Of a stretch of 64,000 bases of DNA, positions 12,001 to 22,599 are shown in pieces. The stretch spans positions 36,093,648 to 36,157,647 of the forward strand of contig NC_092673.1 in NCBI RefSeq assembly GCF_964355755.1, written 5' to 3'. Numbering within the stretch: position 1 is the stretch's first letter; every line of letters starts with the position of its first letter. The translations under genes and the position numbers were made by a program. The notes below the pieces were generated by a model, which ran no database searches, was not told where the DNA came from, and saw only the letters and a list, made by a program, of their open reading frames with translations. This DNA comes from Antedon mediterranea. Taxonomy: Eukaryota; Echinodermata; Crinoidea; Comatulida; Antedonidae.

Positions 12001-13465
12001 GTGATGGAGAAAGCCTAATAAAGAATAACATTCATCATGACAAACCTACATTACCATGTTCATTGTTCCTACTGATGCATCTACAAAGTGCTGAGATCGG
12101 TGGATTCACACTTGCTAATGGCATGTATAAGTGGACAAAAATGAAGTAAGAATAATTTATATCTTTTTATCTCATTAAACATATTATTTATCGATTGACT
12201 AAAAACACTAAACTAATAAAAATCATTTTGTAAAAATTGATTGAAAAATTTACTGCATATAAAATGTTGCTCAAGTAGTGCAAAAATTCATTCTACTGTA
12301 TATTGCACAATTGTACACAGTTTGTAAACATATTTTGTTCAGGCTGACTGTCAAATAGGCTACTACTAATTGTACACAATTGTACACAGTTTGTAAACAT
12401 ATTTTGTTCAGGCTGACTGTCAAATAGGCTACTACTAATTGTGCACAATTGTACACAGTTTGTAAACATATTTTGTTCAGGCTGACTGTCAAATAGGCTA
12501 CTACTAATTGTACACAATTGTACACAGTTTGTAAACATATTTTGTTCAGGCTGACTGTCAAATAGGCTACTACTAATTGTGCACAATTGTACACAGTTTG
12601 TAAATATATTTTGTTGAGGCTGACTGTCAAATAGGCTACTACTAATTGTGCACAATTGTACACAGTTTGTAAACATATTTTGTTGAGGCTGACTGTCAAA
12701 TAGGCTACTACTAATTGTGCACAATTGTACACTGTTTGTAAACATATTTTGTTCAGGCTGACTGTCAAATAGGCTACTACTAAGTGTGCACAATTGTACA
12801 CAGTTTGTAAACATATTTTGTTGAGGCTGACTGTCAAATAGGCTACTACTAATTGTGCACAATTGTACACAGTTTGTAAACATATTTTGTTCAGGCTGAC
12901 TGTCAAATAGGCTACTACTAATTGTACACAATTGTACACAGTTTGTAAACATATTTTGTTGAGGCTGACTGTCAAATAGGCTACTACTAATTGTGCACAA
13001 TTGTACACAGTTTGTAAACATATTTTGTTCAGGCTGACTGTCAAATAGGCTACTACTAATTGTACACAATTGTACACAGTTTGTAAACATATTTTGTTCA
13101 GGCTGACTGTCAAATAGGCTACTACTAATTAACTATTTTAACTTTTATTATGCAAATTTTCACATTTTCAAGTAAATATTTCAGATACACTTAGTGTAGT
13201 TTATGCAACATTTTCTTACTTTTTCAGATCTATTGCAAAACTTGTCGACCAGATTAGAGTGTTCCAGAATCATACTTTTACCTTTGAATCTGACGCTGAA
13301 CTTCAGGAGTTGCTACAGAAACGCATCCTTCAAATGAATGACCATGACATACACTCATTGGCTGCCCAGCATTCGGCTAATTTTCACCAGCTTGCTTCAG
13401 AAAAGAGCTCAAATCGTTTTAAAGTAGCGTTTAAAAAAGTTAAACATTACACTGAAACTTTTTAA
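1..13465 (+). CDS. KNDC1: KNDC1 (very-KIND) Ras guanine-nucleotide exchange factor, C-terminal part
   Basis: Exons: <1-714, 3721-3811, 4586-4742, 4832-4963, 5155-5265, 5371-5518, 6008-6142, 9630-9845, 10049-10294, 11703-11825, 11928-12145, 13228-13465. All junctions are GT-AG and phases join cleanly to give 842 residues ending in a stop. The frame is open from base 1, so the N-terminal part, where KNDC1 carries its KIND domains, lies upstream. Residues 1-238 are Ser/Lys-rich and probably disordered. A helical stretch follows, then a RasGEF-N domain (about 335-470, around LFSYLYARQALLDGY) and a catalytic RasGEF domain (about 540-790). The tail with ANFHQLASEKSS resembles the C-terminus of vertebrate KNDC1 as I recall it. 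The family activates Ras-type GTPases by GDP release and in vertebrates acts in neurons, controlling dendrites through MAP2 binding. The Ras-GEF assignment is strong. KNDC1 rather than another GEF rests on the C-terminal match recalled by eye. Confidence 0.8.
779..1509 (+). repeat. C-rich minisatellite, left arm of the inverted repeat
   Basis: Irregular units of about 18-22 bp alternate runs of four to nine C with GGACAACTA, GGAACAATTA or TTAGGACAACTA. A block at about 1076-1200 is repeated at about 1299-1440, showing a higher-order duplication of over 200 bp. The extension of the KNDC1 exon-1 frame into it (to 851) is intron read-through and not coding. Confidence 0.85.
1510..2140. other. 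Unique spacer with degenerate AATAAACGG-like repeats
   Basis: Intronic, with no coding signal. From about 1870 to 2095 the words AATAAACGG, AATAATCGG, AATAAACA and AATAAATG recur at roughly 20-40 bp spacing, suggesting an old, decayed tandem repeat within the large inverted-repeat structure. Confidence 0.4.
2145..2620. repeat. Inner inverted repeat flanking a GGGAGACC minisatellite
   Basis: Arms of about 70 bp (2145-2214 and 2551-2620) are inverted copies with few mismatches; both carry the core GTTTCGAAACTAGAGACCCG in opposite orientation. Between them lie roughly 18 units of TATACGAAAAGGGAGACC(CCAC). The open frame at 2424-2663 only reflects the periodicity. The structure has the form of a small non-autonomous terminal-inverted-repeat element with an internal tandem array. 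Confidence 0.7.
2688..3630 (+). repeat. G-rich minisatellite with runs of 5-10 G
   Basis: About 50 units fall into successive homogeneous blocks: GTAGTTGACCGGGGGG (about 2690-2900), GTGGTTGTCCTAAGGGG (2900-3140), a GTTGTTGTCCTAGGGGG block (3140-3250), GTAGTTTTTCCGGGG (3315-3410), and GTAGTTGTCCTACTAAGG (3490-3580). The G-runs lie on the transcribed-sense strand, so intron 1 RNA could form G-quadruplexes or pair with the C-rich arm. Confidence 0.9.
5745..5856 (+). mobile_element. Possible 3' tail of a non-LTR element
   Basis: In KNDC1 intron 6, a T-rich stretch ends in GGCGAAATAAATGATATGA followed by a short TGATA repeat. This is the usual form of a LINE or SINE 3' end with a microsatellite tail. 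No body of the element is recognised. Confidence 0.3.
6123..9321 (+). repeat. 40-bp minisatellite carrying the KNDC1 exon-7 splice donor (about 80 copies)
   Basis: The unit starts in the last 20 bases of exon 7 and runs across its donor: CATGCTAAACCAAAGAAA then GTAAGTTTAGAATTAACCAA. About 65 near-identical 40-bp units reach about 8730. About 15 shorter, more diverged 37-bp units (CCAAAAAGTAAGT, often CACGAT) follow to 9321. Almost every unit keeps a full GTAAGT. Only the first donor (6143) is compatible with the protein, because read-through meets TGA at 6167-6169. Confidence 0.97.
10247..11534 (+). repeat. 56-bp minisatellite carrying the KNDC1 exon-9 splice donor (about 23 copies)
   Basis: Each unit consists of the last 48 bases of exon 9 (encoding CHTGLRLRLLHQLVKR-like text out of frame) plus GTAAGCAA. 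The first copy is the real exon end, with its donor at 10295. Later copies differ by only a few substitutions (GCGG/GCAG/GTGG). Use of any later donor would read into TAA at 10352-10354. The 8-nt 'intron' between copies is far too short to be spliced. Confidence 0.97.
12288..13130 (+). repeat. 69-bp minisatellite in KNDC1 intron 11 (about 12 copies)
   Basis: The unit contains ATTTTGTTCAGGCTGACTGT and TACTACTAATTGTGCACAAT. Because 69 is a multiple of three and the unit lacks stops in two reverse frames, long minus-strand open frames appear by periodicity alone. Unlike other arrays in this gene it does not copy a real junction, although TTTTGTTCAG resembles a 3' splice site. Confidence 0.95.
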
Positions 13466-13743
13466 ACTATAATAATTATAGTAATATCTTATTGTTTGCC
13501 TCTCTGCCAATGACATTTAGTCAGGTTAACATTTTATGCTGTCCTGTTCGTTTTAATGACAATATGAATTAAAAAAATAGTATACATAATAATATAATAA
13601 TAATATATATAGTGTATATATATGCAGTATTAAACAAGTTTTAAATATGACAATCTAAAAAAACATTTTTAATTTTAATGTGTGTGAAAATATCAATGTG
13701 TGTCATATATTATATATTCAATCTATTTTATGTACAGTACTAC

Positions 13744-13749
13744 AATAAA
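13744..13749 (+). promoter_or_regulatory. Candidate polyadenylation signal of KNDC1
   Basis: AATAAA lies about 280 bases after the stop codon, in an AT-rich 3' region. Confidence 0.5.
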
Positions 13750-13960
13750 TGTTTTAAATATCTAAGATGTAAAATTTAACTGAAAGAAGAAGTTGCGATA
13801 AATCATTGAGGTGTTGAAATCAATAAAGGAAACTTAAATACGTTAAATTACAAATTATTGGTTGGGAAGTTTATGAAAATTTGTCAATTTTAAATGAATG
13901 TGAAATAAGGTTATAAAATACATCACAGTGACTTGGTTTGCCACAAACTGACGCATCCAG

Positions 13961-14198
13961 CATTTGTCGTATTTGATTGGGACTTTTACCGTTGAGTATA
14001 GTTTTTCCGTTGTTGAGTACTTATTTATCGAAGTATTTTGAGCGTTGAGATTGTTCTTAACGAAAAAGTTTACGTTGTTAACGTTTTCTATTCAATGATT
14101 TTCTATTGAGCACATTCCGTTTAAAATTTACCATTCGAATACAACAAGTACTCAACGAATCTTTATCGAACGAAAGTTCCCAATCGAATACGACAATT
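13961..14198. mobile_element. Hairpin MITE-like element, about 240 bp
   Basis: The two ends are inverted copies: TTGTCGTATTTGATTGGGA on the left, and on the right the reverse complement of TTGTCGTATTCGATTGGGA. Similarity continues inward (GTTGAGTACTT near both ends), so most of the element can fold on itself. No coding capacity. Superfamily not assigned. Confidence 0.65.
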
Positions 14199-14640
14199 GA
14201 TGCCATATGGACGATCCCCAAACCAAACCGCGCGCTATTCACTAATAGCTATTCCGTGATTGGTTAAATATCTTCACGGTAGAGGGCCGTCCATACTTGA
14301 CATACACACGTGCAGCTTACTAAACTAGGCTAGCTACTAGTTACTGTAAATTCACTTACTTCTTCAAGTATACCAAACGTTCTTTGGATTGGTATATCGG
14401 CAATTTAAATCTTAGGAAGACACTTATAAAGAAGAGGGAAGGTATGTTTTTTTAAATCAAAATTGAGGAAATCTAGATCTCGGCTAATTCGTACGTTGTT
14501 AAAAGAGGTAAGCTCGTGAAATCATATGTATCGTCGCCTTTAGGCTTATTTGTCAGTGTTTTTTAATGCTATCTCAGACGGTATTTAATTATTGTTTTTA
14601 CGCGTGCTAAGGGCCTATCATTCATAACATTATGACATAT

Positions 14641-14930
14641 TACACTTAAAGATGTGTTGTCCCCAAAAACAAGAAAAATTAATTAAATCAGAATTTGAAG
14701 AGGTTATTTTGTAGTTTTAATCAAATCAATCTATTCCGAATAAATGGTTAAATTCAACCAAAAACTCATTGGCTGGCAGCCAATTTGACAATTAAATTAC
14801 AGTTTTTTCAGGTAAATAATACATTTTTTCGATTCAATTTTTGTCAAAGTGGATCACTTTTATGTGACATTAAAATTGCATATTCAACAACAAAAATAGT
14901 TAATGCTTTAATAATAATCAGCTTCTGCAT
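14641..14930 (+). repeat. Dispersed repeat family R1, copy 1
   Basis: It shares with 22600-22800 and with the reverse complement of 25240-25470 the ordered words TTGTCCCC, GGTTAAA, TCAGGTAAATA, TTTTTGTCAAAGTG and GACATTAAA. The left end AAAGATGTGTTGTCCCC mirrors GGGGGACAAAATCTTTA at the end of the 22600 copy, suggesting short terminal inverted repeats of a MITE. Confidence 0.5.
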
Positions 14931-15055
14931 AATCCAAAATCACCTTCGTGAACTCTTAACGAGCGGAAGTTATTTTTCCGAGGTACTGATATTATAATCT
15001 CAACAACCAGACCAGAAGCTGTTCTGGCTTAGCCTATATCATTTTAAAAAAAATC

Positions 15056-16603
15056 ATGGCGGACTCGGTAATAAAAACGATCATTTTAATGCTACTGATA
15101 ACTTTACTCAGTGTTGGAAATGGCCGACATACACATAGACGGAATAAAACTAGAGGCGACCCCAAGAAGAAGAACGTATTAATAATGTTTGTTGACGATG
15201 GTGGATTTGAAAGCCCAGTGTACAATAATACAGTCTGCAAAACTCCAAACTTGTCCGCATTTGCTAAGCGTAGCGTTGTATTACGTAGAGCCTATACATC
15301 TGTGAGCAGTTGTTCACCAAGTCGCTCTGCTTTACTCACTGGACTACCACAGCATCAGAACGGTATGTACGGATTACATCACTCATTCCATCATTTTGAA
15401 TCATTTGAAGGAGTCAAAAGTATCCCACTGATTCTAAAGGACCATGGTGTTCGGACGGGCATAATTGGTAAGAAGCATATAGGGCCTGATGACGTTTATA
15501 AATTCGATTACGAAAGAACAGACGAACATTACAGTATGTTACAAGTTGCTAGGAACATCACTAACATGAAAATTCTTGTGAATGAATTTCTATCCATGGA
15601 TGATCGTCCGTTTTTCCTTTATATTGCTTTCAAAGATGTTCACAGATGCGATGCAGGTATTGAAAAATATGGACAATTTTGTGAACGATTTGGAAATGGT
15701 AGCCAAGAGACGGGAACTATTCCAGATTGGAAACCAGCATATTACGACCCATTTGACGTCATTGTGCCATACTTTCTACCCGACACATTGGCAACCAGAC
15801 AAGAAATTTCAGCACAGTATACGTCGGTCAGTAGAATGGACCAAGGGGTCGGACTTTTCCTAAACGAACTAAAATCGTTGGGGTTCCTTGATAACACGTT
15901 GGTTATCTACACTGCAGACAATGGTATACCTTTCCCTAACGCAAAAACAAATCTGTACGAAAGCGGCATGGGTGAACCAATGATTATATCATCTCCTATG
16001 CACACCGAACGTTGGGGTGAGATTAGTGATGCTATGGCCAGTACTATTGATATTGTACCGACAATACTAGATTGGTTTGGAGTTGACTACCCATCATACC
16101 TCCTTAATGGTGTCACTGTGAATCTGAGTGGCAAATCTTTACTTCCAATATTGACTTCTGAACCAACAACGGGAGAGAAGTTTGATGAAGTGTTTTCCAG
16201 TCATGATCTACACGAAATAACAATGTACTACCCAATGAGAGTTGTACGCAATCGTCAGTACAGACTAATACATAACCTGAACCACGCCACGTCATATCCG
16301 ATCGCACTCGACATTTTCATGTCCCCAACATTCCAAGACACGTTAAACCGATCCCATGAAGGAAAGCCAACCAACTGGTTCAAGTCTTTACACCAGTATT
16401 ACTATCGACCAGAGTGGGAACTGTACGATGTCAACAATGATCCACAAGAATTGACCAACTTGATAGATAACTCGACACTGGCTGACATGGTGAAGAACCT
16501 GAAGACCAGCTTACAGGCATGGCTAAAAGAAACCAATGATCCGTGGCAATGCCTACCTAATGGCGTGTTAGTTGGGTCTGAATGTTGGCCTCTTTATAAC
16601 TGA
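15056..16603 (+). CDS. SGSH: N-sulphoglucosamine sulphohydrolase (heparan N-sulfatase, sulfamidase)
   Basis: A single uninterrupted frame of 515 residues, close to the roughly 502 of the human enzyme. It begins with a hydrophobic signal peptide (residues about 5-22, IKTIILMLLITLLSVG), as expected for a lysosomal enzyme. FVDDGGFE (Asp47/Asp48, metal ligands) and SSCSPSRSALLTG follow; Cys86 in CSPSR is the residue converted to formylglycine by SUMF1. GLPQHQNGMYGLH, GIIGKKHIGP, TADNGIPFP and the C-terminal WELYDVNNDP are sulfamidase-type. The enzyme removes N-sulfate from glucosamine during lysosomal heparan sulfate breakdown. Start: ATG in AAATCATGGCG directly before the signal peptide. Odd: no introns, whereas the human gene has several, so a retrocopy origin is possible. 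Several N-glycosylation sequons are present (e.g. NNT, NIT, NGS). Confidence 0.95.
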   Translation: MADSVIKTIILMLLITLLSVGNGRHTHRRNKTRGDPKKKNVLIMFVDDGGFESPVYNNTVCKTPNLSAFAKRSVVLRRAYTSVSSCSPSRSALLTGLPQHQNGMYGLHHSFHHFESFEGVKSIPLILKDHGVRTGIIGKKHIGPDDVYKFDYERTDEHYSMLQVARNITNMKILVNEFLSMDDRPFFLYIAFKDVHRCDAGIEKYGQFCERFGNGSQETGTIPDWKPAYYDPFDVIVPYFLPDTLATRQEISAQYTSVSRMDQGVGLFLNELKSLGFLDNTLVIYTADNGIPFPNAKTNLYESGMGEPMIISSPMHTERWGEISDAMASTIDIVPTILDWFGVDYPSYLLNGVTVNLSGKSLLPILTSEPTTGEKFDEVFSSHDLHEITMYYPMRVVRNRQYRLIHNLNHATSYPIALDIFMSPTFQDTLNRSHEGKPTNWFKSLHQYYYRPEWELYDVNNDPQELTNLIDNSTLADMVKNLKTSLQAWLKETNDPWQCLPNGVLVGSECWPLYN

Positions 16604-16876
16604 TGGAGCAGCCATGTATCGCACAATAGCACAATTATTACATTCATTGATATTCTAAAATACTACCTCATTTTTTTCTTAACGGCTAAAACAATCCATG
16701 ACATGTTATGGATACTGGCCTTATTATTATTATTATTGTTATTATTAATGTGAACTTGCAATGGTATATTGGCATGCTTCGTATATTTAGGGCTTACGCC
16801 TATTATGTATTATGGTATATTATGTATTTTCATACATTTTCATAATATTATTATAAAGAAACTTTATTTGTATTGT

Positions 16877-16882
16877 AATAAA
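16877..16882 (+). promoter_or_regulatory. Candidate polyadenylation signal of SGSH
   Basis: AATAAA about 275 bases after the SGSH stop. SGSH and AS3MT are arranged tail to tail, with stops under 800 bp apart. A small direct duplication (TTTACCATAATGCACGGATG, about 16990-17060) lies between them. Confidence 0.5.
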
Positions 16883-17384
16883 CACAGTAGCCATGATTTT
16901 CTTTTAAGTCATTTAATATTAATAAGCATCAGGGTTGTATAACAGTACGGTAAATGGTTTAAAATTAAAAACAATGTAAATACTACCGTTTTACCATAAT
17001 GCACGGATGCATGCATGAATGTTGTACCGGTTTACCATAATGCACGGATGCATGAATGTTGTATATAGAAGTACTGTAGTTTGTTGAATGATGTTACTGA
17101 ACCAATTTCACAAACATATCAGTTACATCGAATATAGTAGACTATTACTCCTTGGTACATTATCTGACCCATTTAAATCGTGAAATTATCGTAAATTATT
17201 ATTCACGATCGATATCGTGAAACACAGTTACACTAAATGTTAATAATGAGCCACCTGCTATAGTGACTGTCTAATTCACCCCATCATTCTCTTTTTTTTT
17301 AACGTCTCTCGATGCCACTGTGCTTGCCAGGTCATTGATCCATCGAGAGCGACATCATTTTTCAGAATGATAACATTCATGTGC

Positions 17385-20300
17385 TTATTTACATGAAAGA
17401 AGTCCAAATGGGTCACTAATGTCATTCTGAAAGGTACAATATGAAACGTACCCGAATTTATTCAGATGATTATACTTGCATATAGATGTTTCGAGTAATG
17501 TATAGATAATTACCTGGTGAGGAGGCGCTTCAGTTGACAGACTCGTGAAAGAGAAGTGTTTGGCATAGCGCGAGTACTTGAGAATCGCTGCTAAATTCCC
17601 ATCCACAACTGTCCGAGTACCAGTCTACAAAAAGAGTGTGTTACGGTAAATCACATCCAACCTAAATAGTCAAACTTTTGATTGAGATTAATTTACATAC
17701 TGCAAATATAGTACTACTCACCGTGAAAGTAACAGAGTTGTCAAATACTAACTTATCCAGGTGGTCTTCGGTTCCATTAAACTTCACTTCAGATTCCGTC
17801 GATTTACCACTGGCTTCTGGCGGTAACTTAAACAGTCGACACGTGATCGACGCATACTGGATATCACCTTTTTATTTAACAATAGAGAGTTTTGTTAAAA
17901 AATAGAAATTTTCGTTTGTTTTAAATATTTTTATATTAAAAGCTGAACAGACATACCAACCAGTTCTTTATATTCGGGCTTGTTGACGTTAATTTTACGT
18001 ATTGCATAAAGTCGTGGACGCGTAAATCCCACTTCTTCGGCAATTTCAAGCAATTGAGACCAGGTGAGTGCTCCAGCCAATCCATCACCTGTAATAAGAT
18101 TGTAAATCAGTAATTGAAATTAGTACTTTCTTTTATGCTTTACAGAGAAGATAGTTCATTTCATTGTTGATGTAGTCCTAAACTCGATCATATAATGGTC
18201 GATAATAAAAATTATCAATTCTCTGAGGCAATCCTATTTGGAACAAATCACAAATTAAACATGTATAAACAATTAATGTCCAGGTTTATCACTCGATCAG
18301 TAATTAAATTGTGAACATTTGAATAGAGTTATTAGTACTAATTCATTCTCCCCAGATATTAAATGTAATTTTTATTTCAAACCTACTACTTACCCCAAAG
18401 TGATTTGTTTGTCTTCAAGGTGTCTGGAATCGGCTTATTAGCATACATATCGCTAAAAAAGATCTCACCTCCATCTTTTAAAGAAGTGTATGCTTCTTTT
18501 AACACTGACCGTTTATCGGGCGATAGGTTTATTACGCAGTTGGACCTATTATATTAACATTTAAAAAATTAATTTTGAGTGAAATGAGTGACGATGTGGT
18601 GATCCTATAATTAGTGGGTTAGGATAGGAAATGGGTTATTATTTAATAATAACGAATGATAATGGAGGATCTATGCAGTGACTCGAATCGGACATTATAT
18701 TGTACAATCGATGCTGTTACTGCCCCACATGTCTGGCAACCTTTAACATATTGTAGACGGATGATAATTGCCAATAAGTAATAGTTTGAACTTACACAAT
18801 AACGTCAAATTGGTTAGCCTTAATTCCAGATGCAGACAGCTTCTCTATATATCCTTCCTTAAAATCAACATTACTCTCGTTGTATCCGAATGCTTGGCAA
18901 TGATAGTCGACGTATTTCTTAGCAAAACTTAGCTATATAACATTAAAACATACATTGTGGTTAAGCATTTAGAAGTTTTATAAGTGTGTGTATCGCTTGT
19001 ATTTTATGCTGGTCGTCATATCATTGTCAGCGATGACCTCATAATTACGAAGACAACATAGTCCATAGACATTGCATTATTAGTTCGTTCAAATTCAACA
19101 CTAACGTTATAATTTGTTTTTGAATTTTGAATCTGCTGGTGGGGCACTGATTAGAACATTGGACTCTCATTGGTTCCTTCCAACCAACCCAGGTGACAAA
19201 AATTAGCACTGGTATTTTTACTGACTCAGACTGGTGTAACACTCACAAACATGAACAGTACTATCAGTGGAGGTCTGCTCTAAACGGTCAATGAAATGGA
19301 GATAGGTAGGCAGCACGGTGGTTAGATAGGTACGGTAGGCAGCACGGTGGTTAGATAGGTACGGTAGGCAGCACGGTGGTTAGATAGGTACGGTAGGCAG
19401 CACGGTCGTTAGATAGGTACGGTAGGCAGCACGGTCGTTAGATAGGTACGGTAGGCAGCACGGTCGTTAGATAGGTACGGTAGGCAGCACGGTCGTTAGA
19501 TAGGTACGGTAGGCAGCACGGTCGTTAGAAAGGTACGGTAGGCAGCACGGTCGTTAGATAGGTACGGTAGGCAGCACGGTCGTTAGATAGGTACGGTAGG
19601 CAGCACGGTCGTTAGATAGGTACGGTAGGCAGCACGGTCGTTAGATAGGTACGGTAGGCAGCACGGTCGTTAGATAGGTACGGTAGGCAGCACGGTCGTT
19701 AGATAGGTACGGTAGGCAGCACGGTCGTTAGATAGGTACGGTAGGCAGCACGTTCGTTAGATAGGTACGGTAGGCAGCACGGTCGTTAGATAGGTACGGT
19801 AGGCAGCACGGTCGTTTTAGAAGCTTCGATTTCGACTTTACCCTTAGGCTTGGTTCTCACTAGGACGCACCGCAACGACACAAGCAATTTGACCAATCAT
19901 GACGTGTAATTGGTCAAATAACTAGTGCGTTGCGCGTCGCGTCCTGATTCCCAAGTGGGAACCAAGCATGTGTGAATTGGAATATAGGCCTTACAAACTG
20001 GGTCCTCTTGTAGACTACCTCAAAATTGTGATTATTGTCAAATTACTTGTTTAATTGATAAATGAAGGCTTACCAGTTCGTCGGTCATATCAATACCAGT
20101 GACATGACCATTTGGTCCAACCATCTTGCTAAGTAAATAGACATCTCGCCCTGTCCCACATCCCAAGTCAAGCACATGAGCCTCAAGTAGACAAGAAGGC
20201 AGAGGTAAACCACATCCAAAATATCTGGTGTAAGAAATTAAGATAAAAATAACTGGTGTAGCTAAACCTGAGGGTATCACTATCAGTATATATTTTGTAT

Positions 20301-22134
20301 GATTTTTTAATTTGTAAAGGGGGTTAAACTGTTTTAACCATTTAAAGAAAAGCATGTTATTTGAAAAAATATTTATACAAAATCTCGGCAGTCTGACGAC
20401 CGAGGCAGGCCTAAAGTAAAATCGTTTTCAGATTCAATGACGGAATTAAGTACATCGTGTCACGAAAATTGTAATTTAAAGCATAAAATAGTCAAATTGT
20501 TTGTCTGACAAACAAAAGTACTGTACAATTTAAATTATAATAAAAAATGCAATAAAAACGAATAAAAAGGTAGACAAAGTACAATATCGCTCACTTTGTC
20601 TCTATGAACTACGGTATCTATAAGTTTAACATATTAACTTTTGTAGGAGTGTGTGATTTTTCTTTCTGTTCTCGGTTTTTGAATTGTTGGTAGTTTAGGC
20701 CTACATTGACATTGGTTCGGAGCAAGCGAGGAATACTACCGGTACTGTACGGATATATAGGGGGACAATATTAAGCGAAGGTAAATTTAACAATTCTAAA
20801 GCTAAATTTATACACACTATACGGTAATTAGACTGGGCCAATTTTACCCAGTGAGGGACGCAGGTCCTGCAATTGATACATTGCTAAATTTATTTTATTT
20901 TTTTATTCAATTTACAAGACCTCCACTAACAGGTTGAAATAAAAGAAAAAAGAACACAACTTTTACAATTTGAGATCTAAAAATGGATAAACTATTTTAA
21001 AAATATAAATATCATAAACATTTAATGTATTGACATTTTTAGCTAATCTTTGAAATAAACCTTTGTAACGTCACTGGCCCAAAAGTTACATGAATTAAAT
21101 TCCTTGAGTGAGGGATAGGTAAGCCGTCGCTATTTCCAGATCCCGGGGAAAACTCCCTCTGACAGCCAGACAAATCGGGATACATTTCTCATAGGAACGT
21201 AAAATATTAGATGTTCAAAATGTACATGCATTCATGTCCTCATTATAAACGAACTCTTATATATTTAGACGATTAACTTTTCAATAATTAATTAACACGA
21301 TATTAATACAGTACTTTTAATTTACCTCTTCCAAATCCTAGTATATCTCTTTAAGAAGGTTTATACAGGGACAAAACAATTGCATATTCCAGGCAGAGGT
21401 AATATATTATTTCCGAAGTATAGGCCTAGACTGTATTTCTAATCCAAATGAAATAATAATGATAATAATTTATAAATTAATACTTTACTTTACTATATAA
21501 TTTGAAGGGGTTAAACTATCCCGAGTGAAAGTTTTTTTTTTCAGATTCAGACACCAAATTCACTCCATCGCGTTGACACGTGGGTTGTGGACTTTGGACA
21601 AAAGGTTACAGAACAGATCGTCACGAAGAATCTATTTCTATCGACTTCAATCTGTTGATTATCAGTAGTGGGCCCGTCAGTGGGATACTAACGCTATAAT
21701 TCGTAATTAAACAGCCTGAACATTTAGATTGTTGGCCATGTGCCTACACACCACATACCAAACGTGAACAATGCATGGGTTCAGAGACGAGCAACCCCAA
21801 TAATGACGTCACAATATAAACTAAAATAAAAAATAATGTAGATGCAGATAGGGTTGTTCAATTTGTGTGGGTTTAGCTTTTTAGGCTATGTCTGATTATT
21901 TATATACCAGCACATTACAATAATAATAAGGCCTCAATAATAATACTCTTTTTACCTTTCCTTAATATCTCCATGTACCAAAGAAAGAGCATTTTTTGCG
22001 CCCTTCGTCATCATCTGTGTTGCTTTTAGTGAACAAACATCAGATCCAAACCTAATTGATCCTTCAAGAACATTTTTATAATAATCTTGCATGTCATTCC
22101 AAGTTTCTGTTGACTTTTTAACACAAGTAGACAT
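17385..22134 (-). CDS. AS3MT: Arsenite methyltransferase-like protein, one catalytic Cys replaced
   Basis: Exons in transcript order: 22134-21956, 20224-20074, 18932-18796, 18545-18394, 18088-17957, 17867-17722, 17624-17514, 17426-17385; all GT-AG, phases consistent, 349 residues. It is a class I SAM-dependent methyltransferase: VLDLGCGTGRD (77-87) is motif I and GHVTGIDMTDEL follows. RYFGCG, VSNCVINLSPDK and the C-terminal NDISDPF match animal AS3MT. Human AS3MT uses Cys32, Cys61, Cys156 and Cys206 to bind trivalent arsenic. Here Cys34, Cys64 and Cys159 correspond to the first three, but WGECLGGAL is WGDGLAGAL, so Cys206 is Gly209. The protein may therefore methylate arsenic poorly or act on something else. 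Cytosolic; no signal peptide. Start: the only ATG before the first conserved residues. Divergent with mitoferrin, ATGs 1.57 kb apart. Confidence 0.9.
19303..19815 (+). repeat. 29-bp minisatellite in AS3MT intron 2 (about 17 copies)
   Basis: The unit GTAGGCAGCACGGTCGTTAG plus ATAGGTACG is nearly perfect. The first three copies have CGGTGG and the rest CGGTCG, consistent with directional expansion from the right. It contains no splice junction of the gene. Confidence 0.95.
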
Positions 22135-22214
22135 GATGAAGAATAATACGATCAAAATATCGAAGATTAGGGTATTTTGTATATAGGCCTAGTCGTCTTT
22201 TGTTATACCGGCGG

Positions 22215-22222
22215 CTTATATA
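22215..22222 (-). promoter_or_regulatory. TATA-like sequence upstream of AS3MT
   Basis: On the minus strand TATATAAG is followed by the GC-rich GCCGCCGG, ending about 80 bases before the AS3MT ATG. The distance fits a core promoter with a short 5' untranslated region. Sequence only. Confidence 0.4.
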
Positions 22223-22599
22223 CTACTGAGAGTTATTATCAGTTGATACGGTCATCCTCGTACAAATATACGTGCCCGACTACTTACATATAAAAAAAAC
22301 ATAATATACCGTACTATTTAATATTTTAGTCTTAAAAATACATTTTGTATAATGATTAAGTAGGATGGAAGACCTGCATTGGCGATGTATAGTTGTTGTA
22401 CACTTAAATTTGCATTATATTTATCTTTATAATATTTACATTACATTAAAAATGTTTTACCCCCCCTCATGTCATTCAAGGGTTATATTTATTGCCGACG
22501 TCATGCAAGGTCACAGACAGGAAGTGATTAGATTATTTAAACCAAAGTGAGACTATCTTTGTTAAAACTATAAACTGGTGGTACGTAGGCCTACAAAAC

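Larger units (their letters stand above)
13466..15055. other. KNDC1 3' region and SGSH upstream region
   Basis: No coding exon seen. It holds the AT-rich KNDC1 3' untranslated region, a hairpin MITE (13961-14198), a less AT-rich stretch at about 14210-14340 that may be the SGSH promoter (it ends in CTAGGCTAGCTACTAG), and a dispersed repeat copy (about 14641-14930). TTTTTTCAGGTAAATA at about 14802 is part of that repeat. Any non-coding first exon of SGSH would lie here but cannot be fixed. Confidence 0.5.

Noticed and set aside
12271-13113. Minus-strand open frames of 280 and 265 codons
   Set aside because: Produced only by the 69-bp tandem repeat (a multiple of three without stops in two frames). 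The peptide is a 23-residue repeat with no family match, and the segment lies inside a KNDC1 intron.
19110-19220. Second tRNA-like SINE in AS3MT intron 2 (TGGTGGGGCACTGATTAGAA)
   Set aside because: A weak box-A-like word, but no convincing box B at the right distance.
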